Shown: piece after piece, positions 1 to 6,355 of the stretch
How positions within the stretch are numbered: the first letter of the stretch is position 1
Layout: every line of letters begins with the position of its first letter
Assembly: GCA_021129875.1 (NCBI GenBank)
Contig: JAJOKK010000173.1
Span: 5,074 to 13,925, forward strand
Source of the DNA: Candidatus Bipolaricaulota bacterium
GTDB lineage: Bacteria > Bipolaricaulota > Bipolaricaulia > UBA7950 > UBA9294
Direction: 5' to 3'
Length of the DNA: 8,852 nucleotides
Made by a program: the position numbers and the translations under genes
The notes under the pieces: generated by a model
Told to the model about the DNA's origin: nothing
Databases searched by the model: none
The model's input: the letters and a program-made list of their open reading frames with translations, nothing else

Positions 1-68
1 AGGAGTATACTCCAAAGTATCGCCCGGGCGTGATAATCCAGTGAAGCTCGTCGTCGCTCAAATTGCAA
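1..68 (-). CDS. possible start of a minus-strand gene cut by the window edge
   Basis: On the minus strand, an AGGAGG Shine-Dalgarno-like sequence lies at 80-75. It is followed six bases later by a TTG codon at 68-66, which opens a frame with no stop to the window edge (22 codons). A second TTG at 61-59, in another frame, is also open to the edge and gives a plausible start (LSDDELHWIITPGRYFGVYS), but at 13 bases its spacing from the Shine-Dalgarno is poor. All three frames are open over this short stretch, so neither the frame nor the existence of a gene is settled. If real, it would lie just downstream of the dCMP deaminase on the same strand. The product is not recognisable. Confidence 0.2.
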   Translation of the reverse strand, partial: MQFERRRASLDYHARAILWSIL

Positions 69-93
69 CGCGCACCTCCTGCCGCTCTTCAAA

Positions 94-174
94 CCCTACG
101 AACCCCACGAACCCTATGAACCCCATGAACCCCATGAACCCCATGAACTCCACGAACCCCACGGACCCTCCGAA
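94..174. repeat. 9-bp tandem repeat, nine units (consensus CCCCATGAA)
   Basis: Nine consecutive 9-bp units run from 94 to 174. Four-fold variation is seen at the fourth to sixth bases (CCCTACGAA, CCCCACGAA, CCCTATGAA, three exact CCCCATGAA, CTCCACGAA, CCCCACGGA, CCCTCCGAA). The three identical units at 121-147 are the youngest or best preserved. Because the unit is a multiple of three it keeps a reading frame. On the minus strand it reads Gly-Ser-Trp and forms the end of the dCMP deaminase. On the plus strand it reads Asn-Pro-Met/Thr in a frame open from position 2 to a TAG at 179-181. Variable copy number by replication slippage is expected for such an array. Confidence 0.9.
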
Positions 175-662
175 CCCATAGTGTCGGCAGGTATCAGCCG
201 TTGATCATCAGGGGCGGGACATCTCTCTATCCTTATGCCAATCTGCTCCGACATTTCCAATCCCAGTCTGTCGGGATACCCTTCTCTATAGACTATCCGC
301 TCGATGCCGGCGTTGATCAACATCTTGGCACAGATCGTACATGGGGCCGTTGTACAGTACAGCGTCGCCCCTGCCGTTGAGACCCCGTGCAGAGCCGCCT
401 GGATAAGTGCGTTCGCCTCGGCGTGGGTGGCACGGCATAGTTCGTGGCGTTCACCGCTGGGTACGTTGTTCTCTTCTCTGAGGCAGCCGGTCTCCCGGCA
501 GTGCGGAAGGCCTCGTGGAGCGCCGTTGTAGCCGGTGGAGAGGATGTGCTTCTCCCGGACGATCACCGCTCCCACTTTACGGCGCAGGCAGGTGGAGCGC
601 GACGAAACGAGCTCTGCCAGTTGCATAAAGTAGTTGTCCCAGGTTGGCCGTCTCTCCTCCAT
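114..662 (-). CDS. comEB: dCMP deaminase (deoxycytidylate deaminase, ComEB family) with repeat-derived C-terminal tail
   Basis: A zinc-dependent cytosolic deaminase that converts dCMP to dUMP, the substrate for thymidylate synthase. Counting from a GTG at 677, the zinc and catalytic signature is H85-A-E87 with P112-C113-T-I-C116. A Cys/His-rich insertion near residues 60-84 (PHC..TGC...H) is usual in dCMP deaminases and sets them apart from tRNA or cytidine deaminases. I prefer the ATG at 662 as start. The GTG at 677 adds only five residues and sits on the -10 box, and no Shine-Dalgarno precedes either codon, so the message may be leaderless. The conserved core ends near residue 155. The last 20 or so residues are Gly-Ser-Trp repeats with five Trp, encoded by the 9-bp array, ending at a TAG inside it. 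The neighbouring divergent thyX supports the pathway role. Family is certain; exact substrate rests on motif and context. Confidence 0.93.
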   Translation of the reverse strand: MEERRPTWDNYFMQLAELVSSRSTCLRRKVGAVIVREKHILSTGYNGAPRGLPHCRETGCLREENNVPSGERHELCRATHAEANALIQAALHGVSTAGATLYCTTAPCTICAKMLINAGIERIVYREGYPDRLGLEMSEQIGIRIERCPAPDDQRLIPADTMGSEGPWGSWSSWGSWGSWGS

Positions 663-674
663 AGAGGTATTATA
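644..674. promoter_or_regulatory. divergent promoter with symmetric, overlapping -10 boxes (dCMP deaminase / thyX)
   Basis: The 7-mer TATTATA at 668-674 reads TATTAT on the plus strand (668-673) and a perfect TATAAT on the minus strand (674-669). For thyX, TTGGCC at 644-649 lies 18 bp upstream of the plus -10, predicting a start near 680 and a leader of about 35 bases. For the deaminase, the perfect -10 has no good -35 and predicts transcription starting about at the A of the ATG at 662. The whole gap between the two start codons is 52 bp, so the genes must share control DNA. The assignment is by consensus matching only. Confidence 0.5.
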
Positions 675-714
675 CACGGATGCTCAGATTTCGCCGAAGC
701 CAAAAGGGGGATTT

Positions 715-1380
715 ATGGAAGTGAGACTGATCGCAGCCACGCAGTGCCTGGACCAGACCGGCCCGGAGGAGCTGTTGGAACGCGCGGGCCGACTCTGTTA
801 CGCCAGTGCTATGGGGGATACTGCTAAGTTCCTCCGCGCCCGTGTGCGCGAGGGGCATCTCTCCTTGATCGAACACGCGACGGCGTCGTTCTATATCGGC
901 GGGATCAGCCGCACTTGTAGCCATCAGCTCGTTCGTCATCGTCTCTGCTCCTTCTCCCAACGGAGCCAGCGGTACGTCTCTGAAGGTGGGGCCGAATTCA
1001 TCGTTCCGTTGTCCATCGCTCAGAACGAGGAAGCTTCCAGGGTTTACCAAAACTTTCTAGCAAGCTCGCGCGAAGCCTACACCACCTTGCGAGAGCTTGG
1101 AGTTCCGAAAGAAGACAGCCGGTTCGTCCTTCCCAACGCTACAGAGACCGAGCTTATCATGAGCCTCAACTTTCGCGAGGCGCTGCACCTGTTTCGCGTC
1201 CGGATCAGCCGTGGCGCGCAGTGGGAGATCCGTGAGGTCTGTGCGCGAATGCTGGATCAGCTCTCACCGATCGCCCCCTCTCTGTTCGGGGAACTGTTGG
1301 ACGAGTTGAAAGGGGCTCATCCCGAATGGTTCCGGTTTTTGCCCCAGCAAGATGAAGTTGACCAAGCCTCAGAGAAGTGA
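715..1380 (+). CDS. thyX: flavin-dependent thymidylate synthase ThyX
   Basis: Methylates dUMP to dTMP using methylene-tetrahydrofolate as carbon donor and FAD/NADPH for reduction, in the cytosol. The product is 221 residues, usual for the family. The ThyX signature RHRxxSxxxxSxRY is exact at residues 74-87 (R74, H75, R76, S79, S84, R86, Y87). The later conserved block with R136, L139-P140-N141, N152-F153-R154 and A168-Q169-W170-E171-I172-R173 is also present. The frame is open upstream to 634, but the ATG at 715 is chosen because a G-rich Shine-Dalgarno (AGGGGG at 705-710) sits four bases before it and the family's N-terminus (strand MEVRLI) starts there. It is divergent from the dCMP deaminase gene that supplies dUMP. 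Organisms with ThyX usually lack ThyA. Confidence 0.97.
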   Translation: MEVRLIAATQCLDQTGPEELLERAGRLCYASAMGDTAKFLRARVREGHLSLIEHATASFYIGGISRTCSHQLVRHRLCSFSQRSQRYVSEGGAEFIVPLSIAQNEEASRVYQNFLASSREAYTTLRELGVPKEDSRFVLPNATETELIMSLNFREALHLFRVRISRGAQWEIREVCARMLDQLSPIAPSLFGELLDELKGAHPEWFRFLPQQDEVDQASEK

Positions 1381-1412
1381 TGTATTTATCTCGAACTGCT
1401 AAGGCTCTTGCG

Positions 1413-1438
1413 ATGCCCTGGAGCAGACTCTGGTGCAT
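1413..1438 (+). terminator. possible intrinsic terminator after thyX
   Basis: An 11-bp stem at 1413-1423 / 1428-1438, with one mismatch, two G-U pairs and a CAGA tetraloop, is followed by TGTTTTGGTT. It lies 32 bases after the thyX stop, in the 165-bp gap before holA. The T-run is short and interrupted, so termination is only plausible. No clear sigma-70 promoter for holA was seen in the rest of the gap. Confidence 0.35.
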
Positions 1439-1545
1439 TGTTTTGGTTGTAGCTTGTGACCCTAGGAGACTGCGCCCTGTTCCCCGTTACGCACAGCGGC
1501 TCGGTCGATTAAGCTCTGACCATCTTACCAGACTAGAGAGGAAAG

Positions 1546-2535
1546 ATGTCTGAACTACAACCGCTCTTGATCTTCGGCGATCCGTTCCGGTGCGAACAGG
1601 CGCTTGCTGCGCGTTGCGCGAGGATCCTAGCAGAGGCGCCAAAGACCGAACGGCACACTCTGTTCGGAGATGATCTCAACCTTCCCGGATTGATGGTGGA
1701 ACTCCAAACTGCATCCCTCTTTGCTGCAAGCCGCCACTTTGTTGTTCGCCGCACCGGGGCGATCAAAGCAAAGCCGTTCGCTCTTCTTCTCGAGCGGGAA
1801 CTTTCGCCGGGGACACACCTCACGTTTCTGGCGCCGGGGTTGAAGGGGACGAGCCCGCTTATAAAGACGGCGAGGGCGTGTGGGAGTGTGCAGGCCCTTC
1901 CCCCGCTTAAGGGTAGGAATCTGGAACGCGCTGCATCTGAGCTGCTTGCCGCGCGCGCGGTTAGCCTCGATGCGCAAGGGGTGAAAGGGCTGCTCTTACG
2001 AACGGGGGGAGACCTTCTTGCCCTCTCGCAAGAAGCACAGAAGCTACACTCTTTCTCTCAGGGCGGAGTGGTCGATCTCCGCGCGTTCGGGAGACTGGTC
2101 TTTTCAGGCGGGGAAGAGTCGATCTACCCGTTCCTGGATTGTGTCGGAGAGGGCGATCTGCAGGCATCTCTGCGTGCCCTCTCTACCCTGAACGAGGACC
2201 CGGTAAGAATTATAGCCGGGATCGTGCGTCACCTGACGCGTCTGCTGATGGTGCGGATTCTCCTTGATTCCCGCCTCATAGAAGCGAAGATTGCCCCGCT
2301 CCTTGGGTCGTCGGCATGGATTGTCCGCCGGCTCGCGGCACAGGCGAAGGGCCACTCGGCGCAAAGACTGACCGCCGCCCTCGACCTAGGGATCGATCTC
2401 GATCTCGAGGTCAAGCGCGGCGGCGTTCGTCCTGCCGATGCACTATTAAAGCTGATCCTCTACGTTACGACGCCGTTTCCGCTTTCAGCGGGATGTGCTC
2501 GGCAAAACCGCCTTTCTCCAGCAGCAAGCGGCTAG
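1546..2535 (+). CDS. holA: DNA polymerase III subunit delta
   Basis: The delta subunit of the clamp loader, which opens the beta sliding clamp at primed sites and works with delta-prime and tau/gamma at the replisome. The 329 residues match the family's usual length of about 330-345. The N-terminus PLLIFGDPFRCEQAL matches the opening strand-helix of delta (a nucleotide-binding fold without a functional Walker A). The middle FSGGEESIYPFLDCVGEGD, followed by an all-helical C-terminal half (about residues 200-315), matches the delta collar domain. A GAGAGGAAAG Shine-Dalgarno ends right before the ATG region at 1546. The last 71 bp overlap the end of secD on the other strand, so the tail after about residue 312 (Pro/Ser/Ala-rich) may be non-conserved. 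The delta family is divergent, so the call rests on overall pattern rather than on one catalytic motif. Confidence 0.85.
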   Translation: MSELQPLLIFGDPFRCEQALAARCARILAEAPKTERHTLFGDDLNLPGLMVELQTASLFAASRHFVVRRTGAIKAKPFALLLERELSPGTHLTFLAPGLKGTSPLIKTARACGSVQALPPLKGRNLERAASELLAARAVSLDAQGVKGLLLRTGGDLLALSQEAQKLHSFSQGGVVDLRAFGRLVFSGGEESIYPFLDCVGEGDLQASLRALSTLNEDPVRIIAGIVRHLTRLLMVRILLDSRLIEAKIAPLLGSSAWIVRRLAAQAKGHSAQRLTAALDLGIDLDLEVKRGGVRPADALLKLILYVTTPFPLSAGCARQNRLSPAASG

Positions 2536-3862
2536 CTACCAGCGCGCAGAACAAGCTCCCTGTCACTCCGATCCCCAGTGTAATTGCAAACCCCTGGATC
2601 GGGCCGGTCCCCACCAAGAGGAGGATGAACGCGGTGAGTATCGTGGTGATATTAGCATCGAGCAGGGCGGAGAGTGACTTTCCAAACCCGGCCCGCACCG
2701 AGGCGAGTGGTGACTTCCCACTCCGCCGTTCTTCCTTGATCCGTTCGAAGATGATCACATTTGCATCGACGGTCATCCCGATAGTCAGGATGATCCCGGC
2801 GATCCCCGGCAGGGTGAGTGTCGCCCGGAACAGGACCAGTGCGGCGAACATGATCAGCATGTTGAGGATGAGCGCCACACCCGCGACAACGCCAAGGGCG
2901 CGGTAGTAGATCGGCATGTAGAGAAGGATGATGAAGAACCCAATGACCACGGTGAGGATCCCTCGTCGGATCGAATCTCTTCCCAGGGTCGGGCCAACCG
3001 TGTTCTCCTCGATGATTTCCACCGCTACGGGGAGTGCCCCGGCGCGCAGGACGATCGCGATCCTTGCCGCCTCATCCCTGGTAAATCGGCCGCTGATCGT
3101 TGTTGTGTCCTTCACCAGCCGCCAGCCTTGTTCAGCGGCCTGCTTGATCGATGCTGTGATCCGCGGGGCGCTGTAGATGGTATTGTCGAGCACGATGGCT
3201 AGGAGGTCTCCCTCGTTCTGCGGGGTGTCGGGGTTATCTCCGTCGAGGCCGCGGAGCGCCGTCACGAACTGCCGTGCTCCATCTTCGGTGAAGGAGAGGG
3301 CTATGAACGACTGTCCGGCGGTCGCGAGCGCTTGGGACATGCGCGGACGTGCGTCGGAGAGAGCGGCACCGGTCAACAGAGGGGTTCTTTCTACGATGTG
3401 CGGGATCCCTTCCCGATCGTACAGGACCTGGTGGGCAGCCGAAGTCGGAATCAGGTCGACGTCTGCACTAATACCTCTCTCGACCACCTTGAGGAACTCA
3501 AGCAGCGCTGTCTGCCCGATCAGGTTGCGCGCTTCTACGGGGTCCTTGGTCCCGGGTAGGTTCACCAGGACCCTGTCCAGCCCCATCCTCTTTATCTCAG
3601 GGTTGGCCAGGCCGAACTGGTCGACGCGACTATTGAGGATGGTGATGATCCGGTCGAGCGTGTCGCGCTGCTGCTCGGTCTCCATTTCCTCTACATCCTG
3701 TACCTGTAAGACGAGGCGCACCCCGCCTTGGAGGTCTAGACCGAGGTTCATAACGTCGTCCAGCGGCCAGAACGGGTACAGGAGGGCGATCGAACCAAGG
3801 AAGACAAGGAGCACCACCCCGACGCGCATCCAATCAGTACGTTTCATTGCGCTGTGTGCCAT
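2465..3862 (-). CDS. secD: protein translocase subunit SecD
   Basis: An inner-membrane RND-type subunit that uses proton flow to help pull or release proteins on the outer face during Sec-dependent export. The 465 residues follow the family order. TM1 is at about 13-32. The GLDLQGG motif (residues 41-47) starts the extracytoplasmic domain, which runs to about 295 and includes NLPGTKDPVEA. TM2-TM6 occupy about 300-447. The conserved GMTVDANVIIFERIKEE block (362-378) contains D366, the expected proton-relay aspartate, and the second motif LLDANITT is near 400-407. The ATG at 3862 is chosen because AAGGAGGT (3875-3868) lies five to six bases upstream; an internal ATG at 3847 is less well placed. 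It is last in the mgtE operon, 20 bp after yajC. secF, normally the next gene or fused to secD, is absent: holA lies there instead, convergent. Confidence 0.97.
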   Translation of the reverse strand: MAHSAMKRTDWMRVGVVLLVFLGSIALLYPFWPLDDVMNLGLDLQGGVRLVLQVQDVEEMETEQQRDTLDRIITILNSRVDQFGLANPEIKRMGLDRVLVNLPGTKDPVEARNLIGQTALLEFLKVVERGISADVDLIPTSAAHQVLYDREGIPHIVERTPLLTGAALSDARPRMSQALATAGQSFIALSFTEDGARQFVTALRGLDGDNPDTPQNEGDLLAIVLDNTIYSAPRITASIKQAAEQGWRLVKDTTTISGRFTRDEAARIAIVLRAGALPVAVEIIEENTVGPTLGRDSIRRGILTVVIGFFIILLYMPIYYRALGVVAGVALILNMLIMFAALVLFRATLTLPGIAGIILTIGMTVDANVIIFERIKEERRSGKSPLASVRAGFGKSLSALLDANITTILTAFILLLVGTGPIQGFAITLGIGVTGSLFCALVASRLLLEKGGFAEHIPLKAETAS

Positions 3863-3882
3863 TTCGAACCTCCTTCTATCGA

Positions 3883-4227
3883 TTATTTTGCCTGCTTATC
3901 TACGATGCTGCTCTTGGACAGCCGTATTTTTCCACCATCTTCGAGTGCCAGTACGATCGAGGTGTCGCCGATCGTGTCGATCTCCCCGTAGATCCCCCCG
4001 GCGGTGACCACATCGTCCCCTCTCTTTAGGGCGGATACGAGTTCGCTGTGCTTTGCCTGACGCTTGCGCTGCGGGCGGATCAGCATGAAGTAGAAGACTG
4101 CTCCGAATACGGCAAGGATGACGATGAGGGGGATCACCGAGCCTGCTGCAGGCTCGGTCTGCCCGAACGCAGCAACTCCGACAAAGAGAACCAATAACCC
4201 CGTGATTACAAGAACCATTCTATTCAT
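3883..4227 (-). CDS. yajC: preprotein translocase accessory subunit YajC
   Basis: A small single-span membrane protein that associates with SecDF and SecYEG; its precise role is still modest and non-essential in studied species. The 114 residues carry the family hallmark of a hydrophobic segment (about 31-50) ending in MLIRPQRKRQAKH, then a small basic beta domain with GDDVVTAGGIYGEI (70-83). An extra hydrophobic N-terminus (about 3-21, ending VAAFGQ) looks like a signal peptide or second span, which many YajC proteins lack. The ATG at 4227 is preceded by TAAGGAG about eight bases away. That site overlaps the stop of the upstream gene, so translation is probably coupled. yajC followed by secD is the usual order. 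Confidence 0.95.
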   Translation of the reverse strand: MNRMVLVITGLLVLFVGVAAFGQTEPAAGSVIPLIVILAVFGAVFYFMLIRPQRKRQAKHSELVSALKRGDDVVTAGGIYGEIDTIGDTSIVLALEDGGKIRLSKSSIVDKQAK

Positions 4228-4238
4228 ACTGCTACTCC

Positions 4239-4787
4239 TTACACAATCTTACCCGCGTGCCAATGACGATAAATGCCGACAGAGAGGAAAAGAACACCTG
4301 CTACGCTGAAAGCGATGGCCAATTTTACCTGTTCTGCTCCTTGCAATCCTCTCCCTAAAGCGATTATACGCTCTAACAGGATAAAAACAACCGTCCAAAG
4401 TATAGAATAAAGTCCGGCCAAAGTCAATCTTCTTGCCCTCTCGCTCCGCAACGGCCATGTGGCTGTCAGGTCGTAAAGGATGCTCGTCAAGGGGATGATC
4501 ATCCACAGGAGGACCAGATAGGTCTTCACCTCAGGGAGGAGGGAGAGGGCGAACAGGAGGAGAAGGTGTCCTGGGAAGAGGGGGAGAAGGTTGGCGACAG
4601 CGTGGTTCTCCCGTGGTCGGCGATAGGAACGGACGACCATGTAGACTAGGAAGAGTACGCTCACCACTCCGACCCCCATCTGAAGGAGAGGGGAAAGGCC
4701 TCCGACCGTGAGGACGATCGCAAGGAGGACGAGGATGAGAGGATAAGACCAGCTCGGAAGCAGGGCCACGGTTCTTTTCACTGCCAT
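4239..4787 (-). CDS. multi-span membrane protein of unknown function
   Basis: A 182-residue, very hydrophobic protein that I do not recognise. Five or six membrane spans can be drawn at about residues 15-30, 33-53, 66-84, 86-106, 120-142 and 155-173. Positively charged loops (RSYRRPRE at 53-60, RSERARR at 114-120) and a short basic tail (YRHWHAGK) suggest which sides face the cytoplasm. No catalytic or metal-binding motif stands out. The start at 4787 has no Shine-Dalgarno and lies 19 bp after the mgtE stop, so it probably depends on translational coupling. An ATGA at the mgtE stop opens only a ten-codon frame that ends just inside this gene. Its stop is 11 bp before yajC. Tight placement between mgtE and yajC-secD suggests co-expression, but no function can be inferred. 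Confidence 0.8.
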   Translation of the reverse strand: MAVKRTVALLPSWSYPLILVLLAIVLTVGGLSPLLQMGVGVVSVLFLVYMVVRSYRRPRENHAVANLLPLFPGHLLLLFALSLLPEVKTYLVLLWMIIPLTSILYDLTATWPLRSERARRLTLAGLYSILWTVVFILLERIIALGRGLQGAEQVKLAIAFSVAGVLFLSVGIYRHWHAGKIV

Positions 4788-4806
4788 TGCTGATGAGGGT
4801 GGTCGC

Positions 4807-6111
4807 TCATAACCGCGCCACGAAGATTGTTCCCAATCCCAGGAAGATGAAGAAGCCGGCGAAGTCGGTGATCGTGGTGAGGATAGCGCCGGTCATCATT
4901 GCCGGATCGAGCCGCAGCCACTTAAGCAGGATAGGGAGAGTTGCTCCCAGCACCCCGGCGGCGATGGTGTTGAGCGACATAGCCACTGCAGCGATGGCCC
5001 CGAGGAAGAAGCTGCCTCGCCAAATATAGGCGATCACTCCGATCTGAAGTCCGAGGATAAGGCCGTTCACTATCCCTACAGTAAGCTCCTTGCGCGCTAC
5101 TTGCCACAGTTCGTGTATGGTTACCTTCCCTACTGCCAGCCCCCTGATGGAGACGGAGAGGGCTTGCAGACCGATATTGCCGCCCATATCGGAGATGATC
5201 GGCATGATCACCGCCAGGGCGACAACCCGAGAGATCGTACCCTCGAAGATGGCGATCGCACTGACAGCGAATATGTTCAAGATGATGTTGCCCGCCATCC
5301 AGGGGAGGCGGCGGCGGATCGATGCGCGGGGCGGCGTGTGGGGATACTCTTCCCCACCGCTGATGCCGCCGAATTTGAGGAAGTCCTCGGTCGCTTCCTC
5401 GCGGATCACGTCGAGCACGTCATCGATCGTGATGATCCCAATAAGCTTTTGCTGCTGATCTACGACCGGAAGTGCGTAGTAGTTGTACTTATCGAACAGG
5501 CGGGCCACCTCTTCGGCGTCCGTATCGACGGGCACAGAGATCGCGTCCCGTTGCAGGAGGGAGGCGAGGCGCGTCGCCGGCTGGGCGAGCGCCATATCGC
5601 GCAACGACAGGACCCCCTGCAAGTATCCCTCATCATCGACGGCGTAGGCATAGTAGACAGTCTCCGCCTCCTCCACCCGCTGGCGCAACAGACCGATCGC
5701 CTCTTGGGCGGACATATTGAGCGACAGAGCGACGAACTCCGGCGACATCAGACCTCCGGCCGTATCCGAGGGGTAGGCGAGGAGATCTGTGAGGATCGTG
5801 GCATCCTCCCGCCCGAGCTGGGAGAGGATCTTTTGCTGTTCTGCCGCGGGGAGTTCCTCGAGCAGGTCGACCGCGTCATCAGGGTCCATCCGCGAGAGGA
5901 TCTTGATCGCCTCTTGGGGATCAAGCTCAGAGAAAAGCTCGGCCGAGTCTTCCGGCTCCATCTCCCCCAGCGGTTCAGCCGCGGCCTTCCGCAGGTAAAG
6001 GCGGTGCAGGAGCTCGACCGCCTGGGTATCGGATAGATTGGCGAGCACCTCGGCAATATCGGCCGGGTGCTTCAGCAGCAGCTCGCGCAGGACAACCTTC
6101 TTCTCTTCCAT
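4807..6111 (-). CDS. mgtE: magnesium transporter MgtE
   Basis: A Mg2+-selective channel of the inner membrane, gated by cytosolic Mg2+. The 434 residues are close to the usual 450. The domains follow in order. The acidic superhelical MgtE-N domain (about 10-115) is rich in repeats such as EDSAELFSELDPQEA and DPDDAVDLLEELP. A CBS-domain pair follows (about 124-180 and 188-240, with a typical IGIITIDDVLDVI). A plug helix then leads into the five-span channel domain (about 270-432). The channel signatures PIISDMGGNIGLQA (304-317) and LDPAMMTGAILTTITD (401-416) are present, including D416, the expected pore aspartate. GAGGGGGTG lies just before the ATG at 6111. It is the first gene of a four-gene minus-strand operon. 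The predicted leader is only about 25 bases, too short for a Mg2+ riboswitch. Confidence 0.97.
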   Translation of the reverse strand: MEEKKVVLRELLLKHPADIAEVLANLSDTQAVELLHRLYLRKAAAEPLGEMEPEDSAELFSELDPQEAIKILSRMDPDDAVDLLEELPAAEQQKILSQLGREDATILTDLLAYPSDTAGGLMSPEFVALSLNMSAQEAIGLLRQRVEEAETVYYAYAVDDEGYLQGVLSLRDMALAQPATRLASLLQRDAISVPVDTDAEEVARLFDKYNYYALPVVDQQQKLIGIITIDDVLDVIREEATEDFLKFGGISGGEEYPHTPPRASIRRRLPWMAGNIILNIFAVSAIAIFEGTISRVVALAVIMPIISDMGGNIGLQALSVSIRGLAVGKVTIHELWQVARKELTVGIVNGLILGLQIGVIAYIWRGSFFLGAIAAVAMSLNTIAAGVLGATLPILLKWLRLDPAMMTGAILTTITDFAGFFIFLGLGTIFVARL

Positions 6112-6143
6112 AATGCACCCCCTCGGTCAGCATGAAGGGCCTC

Positions 6144-6171
6144 ATTATAACGTCTCTTCGGGTCGAGTCAA
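6144..6171 (-). promoter_or_regulatory. sigma-70-type promoter for mgtE operon
   Basis: On the minus strand, TTGACT (6171-6166) and a perfect TATAAT (6149-6144) are separated by 16 bp. This is the best promoter in the window. It predicts a start near 6137 and a leader of about 25 bases before the mgtE ATG. It probably serves mgtE, the unknown membrane gene, yajC and secD, since no other clear promoter was seen in their 11-20 bp gaps. Confidence 0.7.
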
Positions 6172-6285
6172 AAGACCGAATGGATGCAGGAAAGACTGCG
6201 CTTGTGGAACGGTCGCGCGGCCTACCGCTCAACCCTTCAGAGGCACGCTCGGAACAGTGCGCCGCCTCAAATACACCCGCTACTG

Positions 6286-6314
6286 TTGCCCAGATCCGCC
6301 GTCCGCCGTACAAT
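6286..6314 (+). promoter_or_regulatory. probable promoter for clpB
   Basis: TTGCCC (6286-6291) and TACAAT (6309-6314) are 17 bp apart, four and five matches of six to the housekeeping consensus. The predicted start is near 6321, 35 bases before the GTG start of clpB. No CIRCE (TTAGCACTC-N9-GAGTGCTAA) or other classic heat-shock operator is visible between it and the gene. Confidence 0.45.
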
Positions 6315-6355
6315 TAACAAGCAAGGCGATTGACTGCTAATTGGAGGTGGTCGCG

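Noticed and set aside
2..30. Short palindromes GGAGTATACTCC (2-13) and CGCCCGGGCG (21-30)
   Set aside because: Short self-complementary sequences at the window edge with no gene context to assign an operator or site.
94..174. Repeat array considered as CRISPR
   Set aside because: Units are 9 bp and directly abutting, with no spacers and no cas genes nearby.
3177..4007. Plus-strand open frame of 276 codons opposite secD and yajC
   Set aside because: Very Arg/Ser-rich, antisense to two recognised genes, no ribosome site; a shadow frame.
4139..4155. Perfect inverted repeat GAGCCTGC-T-GCAGGCTC
   Set aside because: It lies within yajC coding for E-P-A-A-G-S, has no T-run, and is best explained by codon choice.
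5101..6036. Plus-strand open frame of 311 codons opposite mgtE
   Set aside because: It is antisense to a clear MgtE gene. Its Arg/His/Asp-rich composition and lack of any family pattern mark it as a shadow frame.
6112..6340. M-box Mg2+ riboswitch upstream of mgtE
   Set aside because: The strong promoter leaves a leader of only about 25 bases, and no M-box-like paired structure is seen downstream of it.
6315..6355. CIRCE/HrcA operator before clpB
   Set aside because: TGCTAATT resembles half of a CIRCE arm, but there is no matching inverted partner at the nine-base spacing.
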